DNA of 64,000 bases from Acanthopleura granulata (GCA_016165875.1 JABBOT010000080.1:3317205-3381204); one strand, 5' to 3'. Shown: positions 11,262 to 23,612, counted from the stretch's first letter. The notes: generated from the letters alone by a model not told the origin. Program-made: numbers and translations.

Positions 11262-13312
11262 ATGCTATGCTTCGGTGAACTGTGTCCAGGAAAATCAAGA
11301 AAACATATCCCAGATACCGATAATACAGACAACAGTGTTGCATCACCTTACCAGGAAACATCAGCAAACACCATTATACGGCCAGACAAAACCATGAATA
11401 ACTCTACATGCCATGAGTTGTCAGTTAAGCTAACAAATGCTTGGGAAACAGTTGAAGAACATTTAGATCAGTGTGAAAACTGTCCAAATGAGTTAATAGC
11501 ACTACGTAAAGCAGAGAGAGCATTATCTCAATCTTATGACTCTTATCGGTCAACCTCAGCTCAATATATCGCCCTACTCCACGCGATAGACACTCAAGAA
11601 AGTACTGACCAGATAGAATTTCGTGTTTCTCTGAACTCCGAAGTAGTAAACAAAGCCATGTCAGATGTCAACGAGCGTATTGACCGCGTATTGGAGACAT
11701 TGTCCAACAGATCAAGAGACTCACGCTCTCACCACAGTAGATCGTCAGCGGTGTCTTTAATTGCCAAGATGCATGCCAGGGCCGAGGCAGCAAAGGCTAG
11801 GACAACCTTTAGTTTACGAGAAGCTGACCTTCGTAAATGCCACGCGCAGATTAACGGACAGCAACAAATAACCGCAGCCCGGTCTGCGCGCGCGAAAAGG
11901 CCAATTTGGAAGCTGATTTGGAAGTTTTACAACAGCGAAAAGATGTAGCGGCAGCGGAAGCGGAACTCAGAGCAGTACAAGAAAGTGAAGTCAACATACC
12001 GTCAAATCACGAGCCAATAAACCTCTTGCTACCATCTGAAAACCCAGTACAGCGAACACTGCGTTATGTTGAGAAACACTCGATCGAAAATTCACATGAA
12101 TGTTCCTTCGTCGGTACGAACACTCGCAATGCACAAAATCTGTCTGGTGATCCAGTTATATCGCAAACACCGATTGCGCAACCTGATGTTTCAAACTGTT
12201 ATACCGATACCTCTCCTAGAGCCGGGAAAAACCTGGAGAGTACGAATGTCGACTCTTACAACGTCACACGTTCTGACCTCGACCCGAGAGCCCCAAGAGC
12301 CCCAAGTTACGTACCCCAAGTTAACAGTCGACACAGTCAGGCTAACGAGAACACAATGGCTAATGACTTTACAACGTTCTTACTCAGACGGGACCTACTT
12401 CTGACAAGACTCTATCAGTTTAATGATAAGCCAGAATCTTACACGATGTGGAAGTTGAGTTTTCAGAACGTTATGCAGGAATTACAAGTCAACGCCCGTG
12501 AAGAGCTAGACCTGTTAATTAAATGGCTCGGACCGGAATCCACGAAACACGCCCATAGTCTCCGAGCAGCCAATGCCAGAGATCCAGCAATGGGACGAAA
12601 AAGGGTCTGGGGACGTTAAGACGAACAATACGGCTGTCCAGAGATGGTTGAAGCGGCCTTGAGGTCAAAGCTTTCACATTTTCCAAAGCTGACGAACAGG
12701 GATGCTCCGAAATTGTACGAACTGTGCGATGTCCTTTCAGAGATTTCATCCATCAAGGAAGACCCTATGTACAAAGCATCGCTCTCTTAATTCGACAGCT
12801 CGAATGGGATAATTCCAATCGTGAGCAAGCTTCCGTATGGTATGCAGGAAAAGTGGACAACGCATGCTTCGAACTTCAAAAAACAAAATGGAGTCACATT
12901 CCCACCATTCAGTTGTTTTGTGGACTTTATCAAGGTGCTCGTGAAAACGAAGAACGACCCAAGTTTTCGTTACGAGGAATCATCCCCCTCCTCCGTTAAA
13001 AACAGACAATCAGTTCAACCACATGAGAAAAGTGTTCTGACGAGAAAAACAGAAATCATGAAATCGGAAGATCCCGGAAAGGTCCTAAATCCGAGTGTTC
13101 ATTGCCCCATCCACAAGACCAAGCACCCACTTAACAAATGTAGGACGTTCAAGCAGAAGCCCATAGAAGAATGCAACAAACTCATAAAGGATTTTGGCAT
13201 CTGTTTTAGATGCTGTGCAACAACCGAACACATGTTTCGTGAATGCAAGGCCGTCATCGAATGTTCCGAGTGTGGAAGCTCAAAACACCCTTCTGCATTA
13301 CACAGAAATACA
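11262..13312 (+). pseudogene. gag: Bel/Pao gag region, interrupted
   Basis: The gag moiety of the retrotransposon polyprotein, which would assemble into particles and bind RNA. An Ala/Glu/Lys-rich coiled-coil segment lies near 11760-11990 and the capsid-like region near 12380-12980 (motif LPYGMQEKW at 12830-12856). A Cys/His zinc-knuckle pair, starting CFRCC and ending HPSALH, occupies about 13202-13303. The first ATG is 11262, with 11394 an alternative. Three lesions are visible: a frameshift near 11885-11900 in the coiled coil, an in-frame TAA at 12617-12619 and another TAA at 12788-12790. Family assignment rests on domain order and motifs. It runs straight on to the protease with no separate start. 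Confidence 0.8.
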
Positions 13313-16300
13313 GAGTCTTTTGGGAAAACCGCAACAGTTCCTTCTTTCAAAGCTAATGGCGGGGAGAAAGTCTGTCTAGCAGGCGCAAATTCACCCTCAC
13401 CCTCCTTACCAAATGTTACCTGTCAATGCACGGAGATTTGTGGAGGAGATTTTAAAGGAAAATCATGTGGGAAAACTATTCAAGTCAACGTATATCCACA
13501 GGGAAACCCACAGATTGCACAAATCATCTACTCTATTCTCGACGATCAAAGCAATGCGTCGTTAGCCCGCTCTGATTTCTTCAACCGTTTTACGTCAACT
13601 ACGAGCACAATCCCATACACATTATCTTCATGTTCTGGACTTGTGCAAATGACCGGCAGGAATGCCACGAACTTTATGGTAGAGGCCCTGGATGGGAGCA
13701 CCGTTGTTCAGATTCCGACACTGATCGAGTGCAATAAGATTCCGAACATGAGACAAGAAATCCCCACACCGGAAGTTGCGCTCCACCACCCACATCTGTA
13801 CAGTATTGCTCGACATATCCCGGCCATAAATGACAACGCAGAAATCCTTCTCCTTATCGGGAGAGATGTTGTCGAAGCCTTTTAGGCATACTTCTTCGCT
13901 TTCGACTGGAACCTATTGCAATTACAGGGGATATCCAACAGATGTTTCATTGTTTTCTGGTGAGGCCAGATCACAGAAACTTCTTAAGGTTTTTCTGGTA
14001 CGAAGAGAACAACCCCGACAAAAACCTCGTCGAATACAGAATGAGAGTAGACGTATTCGGCAACTGTGCCTCACCCGCAGTGGCAACATACGGTATTCGT
14101 AGAGCTGCAGAAGAAGCAGAACCCGTTTATGGATCTGACGTCAAGGAATTCGTTAATAAGGACTTCTACGTGGACGATGCGCTCAAGTCACTCTCTTCGC
14201 CCAATGATGACATCGACCTGATGAAACGGACTCAAGAGGCTCTCATGCATGCTGGCAATCTACGTCTTCATAAAATTGTAATGGAGGCTTTTCCGACAGA
14301 GGACCGAGCCTAAGACTTGAAAGATCTGGATCTTGGATCAGATACCTTACCCCTTCAGAGAAGCTTAGGGCTTTATTGGGATCTCAAATCCGACACATTC
14401 AGATTCCAGGTAAGCCCTCAGGACAAACCATACACCAAGAGAGGGATTTTGTCTACGATAAACATCCTCTATGACCCCTTAGGTCTTGTATCACCAGTCC
14501 TTATTCGTGGAAGAATATTCCTCAGAGAACTCATGGCGCAGAAGATGACATGGGACGAACCACTCTGCCCAGAGTTACAGAGGGAATGGAACAACTGGAA
14601 ATTATCTCTCTCACTTCTCAATAATTTCCAGATACCAAGGTCATATGTTGGACTCTCTTTGAAGCACATGGATAACGTCGAACTCCATATTTTCTCAGAT
14701 GCGTCTGAAAAGGCGATTGCGGCAGTGGCTTATCTCAGAGCTATCAACAACTATGGTAACACCCGCACTGGCTTTGTCTTAGGAAAGACAAAAGTCGCCC
14801 CTAAGCATGGGCACACGGTTCCCAGACTAGAATTGTGCGCCGCGGTTTTAGCAGTGGAAATTACAGAGACAATCTGTGATCATCTCAACCTGCCATTGTC
14901 AGTAGCCCATTTCTACACCGATAGCCGTATTGTTCTGGGCTATATCTGTAATCAAACCCGTCGCTTTTACGTTTACGTGAGCAACCGGATTGCACGCATC
15001 CGAAAGTCAACTGACCCAAGTCAGTGGAAGTATGTTTCTACACAACGTAACCCTGCAGACCGAGCAACTCGGTCTATCCCGTCGTCAGATCTTGAAACAA
15101 GTACCTGGTTAACTGGCCCTTTCCGGCTGGAGGAAGAGGACAGGGCAGAGTCTTACCCTCTGGAAGATCCCGACAACGACAAAGAACTAAGGCCCCAAGT
15201 TGTGACACTGGACACAAACGTGCAGATAAAGTTGGGACCTCATCGATTCGAACGATTTTTTTCGTGGAAGAGACTCGTGAACGCAATCGTAAACCTGAGG
15301 AAACTTGCTATCTCTCGACATAAGGATACGAAATAGTTGGTAGATGTTGATTTATATGTCAGTGCAGAGACATTCATCATCAGACAGGTCCAGGAAGAGG
15401 TCTACGCTTCAGAAATCAAAGCACTCAAGGACGGCAAACTCTTGCCCACGAACAGTTCTCTGCTTCCACTGAATCCTCTCTTTGATGACACAGGCGTGTT
15501 GTGCGTTGGTGGCAGGCTTAACCGCTCTACATTGGCAACAGGAGAAAAGAATCCGTACATCATCCCCCCTCGGCATCACATTGCAACGTTACTCGTGAGG
15601 CACTATCACCAGAGTGTACAGCACCAGGGACGTCACTTAACAGAGGGCGCTGTGAGGTCAGGTGGATTGTGGATTATTGGAGGTAATCGGCTTATAGGTG
15701 CGTCATCTGTCGAAAACTTAGGGGGAAGGTGGCATGTCAGCAGATGGCCGACCTACCTTCAGATCGACTTACAGCAGGCCCACCATTCACCTTCGTAGGA
15801 GTTGATACATTCGGACCATGGCCTGTTGTCTCAAGACGTACAAGAGGCGGTCAAGCAAGTAGTAAAGGATGGGCGATCCTGTTCACCTGTCTCGTTTCAC
15901 GTGCCATACACATAGAAGTCATCGAGGATATGACCTCCTCATCCTTTATCAACAGCCTTCGACGTTTCATTGCCGTCAGAGGAAAGGTGAAAGAGTTCCG
16001 ATCGGACAGAGGGACAAATTTTATTGGAAGTCTGGACAGTCTTGAAATCGATTCGACTAAAATCGAGAATCCGGAAATTAAGCGCTTTTTGTACGACAAG
16101 GGCACGAAGTGGACATTCAATCCTCCACACTCCTCACACATGGGTGGGGTGTGGGAGCGGATGATCGGGGTAACGAGGCGTATCCTAGACTCCATGTTAT
16201 TACAAGCTAACACCAAGAGCCTCACACACGAAGTATTGTCTACCTTTTTGGCTGAAGTCTCGGCAATCGTGAATGCTCGACCTCTAGTGCCGGTTTCGAT

Positions 16301-16712
16301 TGACCCTAACGAACCCACTATTTTGTCTCCAGCGATACTCCTCACACAAAAGATGAACCAGGAAATTGAGCTTGCAGAACATTTGGACATAAAAGACACC
16401 TACCGTGCCCAGTGGAAACACGTGCAGGTCTTGGCAGAGACCTTCTGGAAATCTTGGAGGGAGGAATACCTTCAAGCACTACAACCACGGCGCAAATGGC
16501 AGACATCTCACCCTAATGTCAAAGCTGGAGATATTGTGCTCATGACAGATAAGGACACGTGCAGAAATGACTGGCCAATTGGAATAGTTACCAAAGTCTT
16601 TCAGAGCGCGGACGGCAAAGTTAGGAAAGTGGAGATTCGTGTGACGAGAAATGGATCCATTACCACGTATCCTAGACCCATTTCTGAGATTGTGCCGCTT
16701 CTCTCCGAGTGA
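13313..16712 (+). pseudogene. pol: Bel/Pao pol region: protease, RT, RNase H, integrase, interrupted
   Basis: Visible in order: an aspartic-protease motif LDDQSN near 13538; RT motif A GDIQQMF at 13930-13950; the RT catalytic YVDD near 14167-14178; a Pao-type segment with YDPLGLVSP near 14470-14496; RNase H with FSDASE near 14693 and YTDSR near 14914; the integrase zinc finger (15560-15715); and the integrase core with D in VDTFGPW (15800), D in SDRGTNF (16002) and E in GGVWER (16144). A DUF5641-like C terminus ends at 16712. Near 13878 the protease joins directly to sequence just before RT motif A, so the protease-RT linker and RT fingers are missing, and the frame changes there. Stops lie at 14311-14313 and 15334-15336, and there is a 1-nt frameshift near 15700. 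It cannot make a complete polyprotein. Confidence 0.9.
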
Positions 16713-16814
16713 TGATATTGATTTATGATCATATTTCTTCCAGGCAGCTACTCTAGATCAGTGATCCATTGGATGACCCATGTTTGTGTTTAAATAATAT
16801 CATAATCTGATATT

Positions 16815-16824
16815 AGGCGGGGAG
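16815..16824 (+). promoter_or_regulatory. Polypurine tract of the Bel/Pao element
   Basis: AGGCGGGGAG directly abuts the 3' LTR, where a retrotransposon primes plus-strand DNA synthesis. One C interrupts the purines. Confidence 0.7.
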
Positions 16825-17395
16825 TGTCACGCCTATCTTATACTGTGAACATGTAGAACTCTCCTGTGCCAGAGTTAGTTTTAGTGACATTACATATCAG
16901 AAAATCGTCGAGACGCATTTCTTGTTCCTGTTATCTAAATGGCGCGCAAAGCTGACAACAACCAAACAACCACAGTGTAAGTGTAACATTTACAGTTAGA
17001 TATGCATGTACATATAAACGGGATCATATGCGCTGTTAAATTTGTTTTGAAAATAAGGCGTTTAAGGAGCGCGGTGACAGTTTGAGAGACAACAACAACG
17101 CTTGTGTTGAATTGTGTGCATTTCCATGCGAACTCCACCGGACTTATTGACACTCAATGAAACGTAGTAAATACGCATTACATAACGTTGTGTATTTGTA
17201 CCATTACATTATCGTTATGCCTGAACTTTCTCAACCTAGAACGTGTATGTTAAATTCAGTTGTTGATTGTTTCTACCGACACTGTTTTATTGTGTTTCAG
17301 TTGTTTACCTCAGCATGGTTCGGCAATAAAGGCGACTTGTTGCAGAACTTTGCGTGGTTATCTAATCTCTTAAAGCCCTCCGGGGTGAGGCAGCA
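16825..17395 (+). repeat. 3' LTR of the Bel/Pao element
   Basis: 571 bp, same TG...CA ends as the 5' LTR and about 1% substituted relative to it. It has an extra 10 bp (ATGAAACGTA-like, near 17157-17166) inside an otherwise identical CACTCA/GTAAATACG context. Confidence 0.92.
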
Positions 17396-18080
17396 TATAA
17401 ATACTGAGGATGTTGATTGCAAAGGTGTTCTTTCAAGCAAGAAAGATATCATTTGCTATCTGTTTTATGTATATGTAAATATGTCTTGCTTGTTACATTA
17501 CTTGTAATAACTTGAAGTTCTGCTTTTCTTTTATTCAGTCCAGAGGGGAAATTTGTCTTATTAGTATAGTATATACAGGCTGCATGTCACGAATTATCAC
17601 GAATTGTTGTTTGAAACTCTGACAGTTGAAGAGATATTTTCACAGATTGTAAACAAATGATATTTGCAAACAAATTGACTTCTAATTAATGGGAAGCCAT
17701 ATGATAGCGGATAGGGATGGTATTGATGTAAGACTAGTGACGATGCCACATCCTGTTGATGGTAAAACTGTGTTCACTTATGTGATGAAACAGCAGTCGC
17801 TTGGTGACAGCATGAACATTTCGAAAGGGTAAAAACAAAACAAACGGAAGACAAAAAGAAAAAGTAAACAAAAATAAACAAAAATTATATAAAATAAAAT
17901 AAACTAGAAAAAAGGAATGAAGAATTAAAAGGCGTGTAATTTTTAATGACTGTATTGTATTTATTAAATGTTGGAATGTGTTCACTTTTTCTTTTGCATC
18001 AAAATATAAATGCAATTGTTAGGAAATTTATTTTTATGATCAGTTTCACTTGCCATATTTCAAACTGTTTTTGAATCTCT
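17396..18080. repeat. Copy B of the ~685-bp duplicated unit
   Basis: Collinear with 9709-10393. It begins with the second copy of the target-site duplication TATAAAT and ends near TTTTTGAATCTCT, where similarity with copy A stops. The first 14 bases of this unit lie to the left of the retrotransposon (10394-10407). Confidence 0.8.
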
Positions 18081-19250
18081 TTCGTGCGTTTAAGATGTTG
18101 GATTTAAAGTGCATAATGATATTATTTAAGTAAGACTTATATAGACATATTGGTAAACAGAGGATATTTCGTTGCCTTCTTTTATTTCTCTTCTAAACAA
18201 TGTCTCCTTAAGTTGGGAAATGGTCATGGGGTTATAAAAAAATTTAAGACGTGTTCTAGAGAAGTGTGCTAATTTTAAGGAAATTATATGTAATTTACGA
18301 AGATCAACTAATTTAATGCATCCATTCCATACATTCCCTATGCCGGCACAATTATGTACTATTGACGCTTTTTCACGGTTACAATTAGAAGTATTATTTT
18401 TTGTGACTGTGATAAGTGATAATACGGTGCGGGATACATTTTCAGATCATGCATTCTAAATGTACGATATTGATTAACTCATGCGGTGTACTGATATGTT
18501 GTGTTATATTTATGGCACCATGATATGCGGCGAACCTCACATTGCTATGTTATTACCATATGGTATGTGCTATTGCCATATTTGTGTGATCAGAAAAATG
18601 GTCTGCAAATATGGGATGACGTCTGTGTTTTATTGCTGATGCCACAGTTCTGCTGTTGTATATATGGACTGTGTGTTAATGTGATAATGGATCTGTTTTC
18701 TGTGACGTTTATGTTGTCAGACTTCATGTGTTTATATCATATATATGACTTCATATTTGATCACTTTTTTAAAACATATACATGTATAATGTATTATTTA
18801 AGTATTTCATTTTTCAAGTATGATGCAATATTTCATTTATAACATGTATGATGTTATATGAGGTCTCTTCGTGTAACGTATATAATAGGATTGTTTAGAT
18901 GATTTTGCTTTTTCGAACAGGCCTAAATGACTTGATATTTGATCCATTTAAATAGGCCTACCATGTGCATGATATTATATTTAATCTTTCATAAAACATC
19001 TACGCATAAGATGTGATATGTGTTTTATGTAACATGTACGATATGCGGTAGTTGACCTATGACATATATGATGTGATATATGATTTGTTTTACATGATAT
19101 AAATAAATAAATATGTATATATATATATAAGTGATGTTATATTTATTTTCTTTTATATAACCTGTATGATGTTTGACTGGCTTTCTATAACACGTATGGG
19201 CCCCTAGAATGGGCCTAAGTAATGTCTTATAGGCCCATAGACTGACATGC
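18081..19250. repeat. AT-rich DNA with degenerate short repeats
   Basis: Variants of ATGATGTTATAT recur (near 18847, 18969, 19012, 19067 and 19132), often with ACATGTATGATG or CATAAAACAT nearby. This suggests an old decayed satellite, strongest from about 18780 to 19240. The first ~400 bp are plain AT-rich DNA. No gene was seen. Confidence 0.4.
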
Positions 19251-20608
19251 GCGTATTTATAAATGTCGAATAAAATGTTCTGTGATACAAACAGAAATAA
19301 TGACATGTACCTACTGAAAAGAACAAAAGGTTTTAGGATCCAAAAATGAATTCTGATCACATATTTAACCGATGGTAATAACGCACTATTCTCCTTTATC
19401 ATGAGACATGTTTCAGATCTCGATCATTATCAACTGCTTTTCCGTAACGTTAAGGTACCTGCTTCGCAGGATAATGATAATAAAACAGTATCCAAGGTCC
19501 ACTGCCTGAAAAAACTTGTGCTTTAGAGTTAGCCCTAAACCTGCATTTCTTTATACAGCCTAACCCTACAAATAGGCTAGACATCATCACATGTTAGTTT
19601 TTAGCATTCGGCGATTTAATATTAGTAGTGATTCCTCTATACATTAGCATTTTCTGTCAAGAATATGACAAATTCATTCATTTATTGCTACTCTTTAAAC
19701 TTACAGGGGTCATAATCATACGGTGACACGATCACGGTGTGAGTAAACTAAGGCGTTGTTGTTGTCACTCGAAGTCTTAACGCGCATTCTTTCAACATGT
19801 TTCGTCAAATTTTGTCAATAATAAACATTCGCCGAATAGATTTTTACGCTCGTGGTTATTGTCCGTCACTGTTTCAAGGATCCATCGTGCACCTTTATTT
19901 CCAGTTTGCTGTATAAAACTGATGATATGCACTCGGCAATTTCCTAACGTGCACGCTCCTGCCGCTAGCACGGAGTGGTGTCAGTGGGTGCACATGAGGG
20001 CCGTACACGAGCTGCAGGAATTATCTTTTGAGGAATTTAAAATCTAATTTTTGAGGCCAGTGTCAGCAGATTTATGCAATATGCTTTCTAATAACAGGGC
20101 AAATTCCTTTTACTTGTCAGCTGTAAATAAGTATCATCAAAGGGCTTCTTTTGTGTGGCCTAATGTATCTGTCTTGCTTTCAAACGGTGCAAAGGCCTCT
20201 GATGACATGAATATTCATGAACATGAAAGAGCCAATGAAACTCAATCTCCCCATGATCAGACGGTGTTTAAACGACTTAAATAGTGAAAATTTTGTGTAG
20301 TGGAAGAAATAGATTGTACAACTCGAGTCCATGTGTTACAATGGATATCACTCTTTTCTATGAAGTTTCAGAAGCACTCGCCAGAGGCCCGTGAGTCTGA
20401 AAATTAATCGTCGTACACTCAAGTGATAACCAACGTAACACGAGGGCTCTTGTATAAACTCTATACATAACATTCATTGCCCAGACCAATATATAAGAAA
20501 GCTATGTAGAGATTTAATTATGATAATCGCACAGTTGAAGGTGTGATTCAATTCTTTCTGGCCTCAAAACGATACGACTGGTCGATTTCATGCACTGACG
20601 GAGGCTTC
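19251..20608. other. No gene recognised
   Basis: Frames of 60-77 codons occur at 19859-20047 and 20051-20284 but have no domain, and no splice context links them. Otherwise ordinary non-coding DNA. Confidence 0.45.
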
Positions 20609-20870
20609 CGGGGCCTCAGGGGCCAAGCTCAGCTCAGTGACCCAGGATCACCTAGATGGGAGCACAGTGAGTTCAAGTCCGGCTCATGCTGGTTTCCTCC
20701 CCGGCGATATGTGGGAAGGTCTACAAGCAACCTTCAGATAGTCGTGGGTTTCCCTCGAACTTTGTCCGGTTTCCTCCGAAATAATGTTGGCAACGATGTT
20801 TGAAGTGAAATATTCTTAAGTAGAGCATAAAACACCAATCAAATCAAGGCTATAAATAAATAAATGAATT
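20609..20870 (+). mobile_element. tRNA-derived SINE, type 1
   Basis: The tRNA-like head includes AGTGAGTTCAAGTCCGG (B-box-like). It is followed by the shared core (TGTGGGAAGGTCTACAAGCAA, GTTTCCTCC) and the tail AAAACACCAATCAAATCAA, then an AATA run. The same head, core and tail order recurs at 32193-32450 and on the minus strand at 59248-59513 and 61285-61554. Related V-SINE or Meta-type SINEs are known in molluscs. I cannot settle the family by eye. Confidence 0.8.
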
Positions 20871-21620
20871 GAACTAAGGCAAACGGTCGGAACATTCGCA
20901 TTAAAAACGGAGAACAGAGTATCACTGAGAAAGAATTGAAAAATATGTGCAACATGCAATTCACAGATGGGAGATCCCGTCAAAATACAGAAACAGGACA
21001 TTTCCTATACCCCATAAGCCAAATCTGAACGCATTTTTTCTCTCGCCCCCCCCCCCCCCCGCGCGCACTTCTACCCTGCTGCTCCTCACCTTTGGCTGCA
21101 TACTGTCATATATCATGTACTGTGTACATGTATGGTGCGCGTTTGTCGCCGATAATAATGTATAGTTTAAACCCACACAAAGACACCGAGAGTGGACATG
21201 GGTGTGTCATTTTGCAGTCTGACTATATTGTTTGTTTCAACATTCATATTTAAGGGAAACCCGTGTATTTAAAGTGCTATACAGATAATGTACAGCTTCT
21301 TAAATGTAGCATAATTTGGGCTAAAATCACACAATCACTCAATATGTACAGTGATGAAATCAATATAAACATCTGTTTCGATGTATAAAGGGTATATTTC
21401 GATATTTGATGCGGTGTGTTTAAAAATACCTTTACTTATTTTATAACACTTTCTTTTCGCATACTATCTACAAGATTAACAATATGGTCCATGAAGTCCA
21501 CCTTAAAATTACACTCTTACATAAATTTTATCCCATTCAAGAAGGTTTTAAAAAAGTAACTTATTGAGTTAATAATGTTTAGCGATGTCTTGCAACCGCC
21601 CTCAATTTTTTTATAATAAA
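20871..21620. other. No gene recognised; short C run
   Basis: Contains a run of about 13 C followed by GCGCGC near 21048-21066. No gene or dispersed repeat was recognised. Confidence 0.5.
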
Positions 21621-21660
21621 CTGAGCGATTTTCTCGCAATAGTCCATTGTTGTAATAGCT

Positions 21661-21703
<43 letters not shown>

Positions 21704-21784
21704 CTATATAACTGAACGATTTTCTGGCAATAGTCCATTGTTGTAATAGCTTGTGTGTATGTATATATATATATATATATATAC

Positions 21785-21825
<41 letters not shown>

Positions 21826-22070
21826 TGTGTGTGTGTGTGTATACATATATATAAGCACACATATGGTGTCCTTGCTTTTTGCTAAGACTGATGCCAAGCA
21901 TTTAAAAGATAGTACAAGGACATGAAATGTCAATCCAAGTATTGAGAAGATAGGGCAAGGACTGATCATGCATCTGTCCGTATAATAATGGGGTGTATAT
22001 CATCATGTGTGGTGTCTGCTGCACGGTGTTTCATTGAGGCAGCTTCATAAATTGAGGAGCTCAAAAATAG

Positions 22071-22164
<94 letters not shown>

Positions 22165-22177
22165 TACATACATATAC

Positions 22178-22266
<89 letters not shown>

Positions 22267-22275
22267 GTGCCACAC
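21621..22275. repeat. Microsatellite cluster with a duplicated 45-bp segment
   Basis: Holds (TA)n at about 21665-21701 and 21763-21795, (GT)n at 21796-21840, (TA)n at 22078-22158 and (CA)n at 22214-22252, with TATACATA interruptions. A 45-bp segment starting CTGAGCGATTTTCTCGCAAT (21621-21665) is repeated at 21712-21756 with two mismatches, each copy just upstream of a TA tract. Tyr/Ile or Thr/His repeat peptides read through this stretch are artefacts. Confidence 0.9.
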
Positions 22276-22708
22276 GACTCTTACAGTAAATTCATCATGT
22301 ACAAATAAAACTCCGTAGTAAAACTGATCTAAACAACCTCCTGTTTCTTAAAATAGCAAGTGAGGAAAATACCTTCCTAGCAAAGCGAAAAGTAATTCTA
22401 AACACTTTAATTTCAGCTTATCTAGAACTGTCTGTTATAAACCTATGTCACAGTTATTTATTATGTGGAAATACGAACAAGGAGCTAGGCGCCTGTCTTG
22501 AAGGCAGATTCTCAACTAATATCGCTTTAACCTTAAAACATGGCCATAATCTATTTTTACAGATCTCGGCATCAAAGTATAGCCATTAACACCGGAGAGC
22601 GACCTCAAGGGGAGTAATTCGGTGGATTCCGATTCTACGTGCATGGATGTATTCAAATCAGATACAAAGGGTTTTCCCCTTGAACCAGACCCACCTATTC
22701 AAATGACT
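22276..22708. other. No gene recognised
   Basis: Plain AT-rich sequence between the microsatellites and the palindrome cluster. Confidence 0.5.
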
Positions 22709-22951
22709 CGCTAATCTCACGCGGTTTTCACTAATCTCACATTTTCGAGTGAAACGCGAGATTAATGAAAACCGCGCGAGATTAGCGCTAATCTCGCAAT
22801 ATTTTATAAAACCGCTCGAGATTAACGCTAATCTCGCGTTCTCACCTTCCAGTGTTCTCCAGCCGCGTGATTTTTAAAACGTGCGGCTCAAGAACGCGAG
22901 TCGAGAACGCGCGATAACGTGCTAATCTGGCGCGGTTTTCCCTAATCTCGC
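22709..22951. repeat. Cluster of nested palindromes built on CTAATCTCGCG
   Basis: A ~32-bp arm (22709-22740) has an inverted partner at 22756-22787. A perfect 22-bp palindrome centred on GAGATTAGCGCTAATCTC spans 22776-22797. A related palindrome lies at 22805-22831, and the arm recurs in direct orientation at 22921-22951. CTAATCTC or GAGATTA occurs at least eight times, and CG dinucleotides are dense against an AT-rich background. The surrounding CGAGAACGCGAGTCGAGAACGCG is similarly repetitive. Confidence 0.8.
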
Positions 22952-23612
22952 ATCCTCGGGTTCTCGAGCCACATGGATTTTAAAAGGCGTGACTCGAGAA
23001 TGTGAGTGCCAGCATCCGTCTTCCATAATAAAAACATTCACACAAATAGGATCTAAAAAGCTTAATTTTTTATCACGTAAAGCCATTATATACATGTGAA
23101 TATTGACACCAAACTTAACACAACATAATGTTCTTACCATATCGTTACAGTAAACTTTTGGCGCGTAGGAATGCCACGCGATGCAGTGAAACCGTTTTCA
23201 TCCAATATATTACGCTTTAGGGATCGGGAGAAGTGCAGGTCTTCTCTTTTGAAGAGAACATATCGATAGTCACATGGATTAAAGCCTTACAAGGTTTTTG
23301 CAAGCTTGTCTCTGAAATTGTCCACACTGGCATACATTCAGCGGTCAGTTGTGGCTTCTTACTCTGTGAAATCTGTCGTGAAAAATAACATATATATAAC
23401 TATATATATATACAATATTTTGTAGTATATATTTTTGTAGTATATGTATATATAAGTTGGATTTTCAATCATATATTGAGTGAGCATATGTCCATGTCCT
23501 CCAAGAAATATTAAATTCCAGGCAAAAACTTACGTTTCCGCCTTAAAAAGTAGATTTATGACCAAAAATATGCGGGCGGGTGGACTGAAAGAGTGTTTTA
23601 TTCTTTACATCA
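22952..23612. other. No gene recognised
   Basis: A short TATATA tract lies near 23390-23415. No gene or element was recognised. Confidence 0.5.

Larger units (their letters stand above)
10408..17395 (+). mobile_element. Bel/Pao LTR retrotransposon, full length but with a broken gag-pol
   Basis: Two LTRs (10408-10968 and 16825-17395) begin TGTCACGCC and end GGCAGCA. They flank a ~5.9-kb interior on the plus strand. The outer ends are bordered by the same 7 bases, TATAAAT (10401-10407 and 17396-17402), a target-site duplication slightly longer than the 4-6 bp usual for this group. The interior encodes, in order, gag with a zinc knuckle, aspartic protease, reverse transcriptase, RNase H and integrase. 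A DUF5641-type C terminus and the Pao-type A17 region place it in Bel/Pao. The LTRs differ by about six substitutions and one 10-bp indel, yet the coding interior carries at least four in-frame stops, two frameshifts and one internal deletion, so it is not autonomous. Confidence 0.93.

Noticed and set aside
11262..16712. An intact, active retrotransposon polyprotein
   Set aside because: Stops at 12617, 12788, 14311 and 15334, frame changes near 11890 and 15700, and the deletion near 13878 rule it out for this copy.
21966..22275. Tyr/Ile and Val/Cys repeat proteins
   Set aside because: They are translations of TA and CA microsatellites, open in many frames on both strands.
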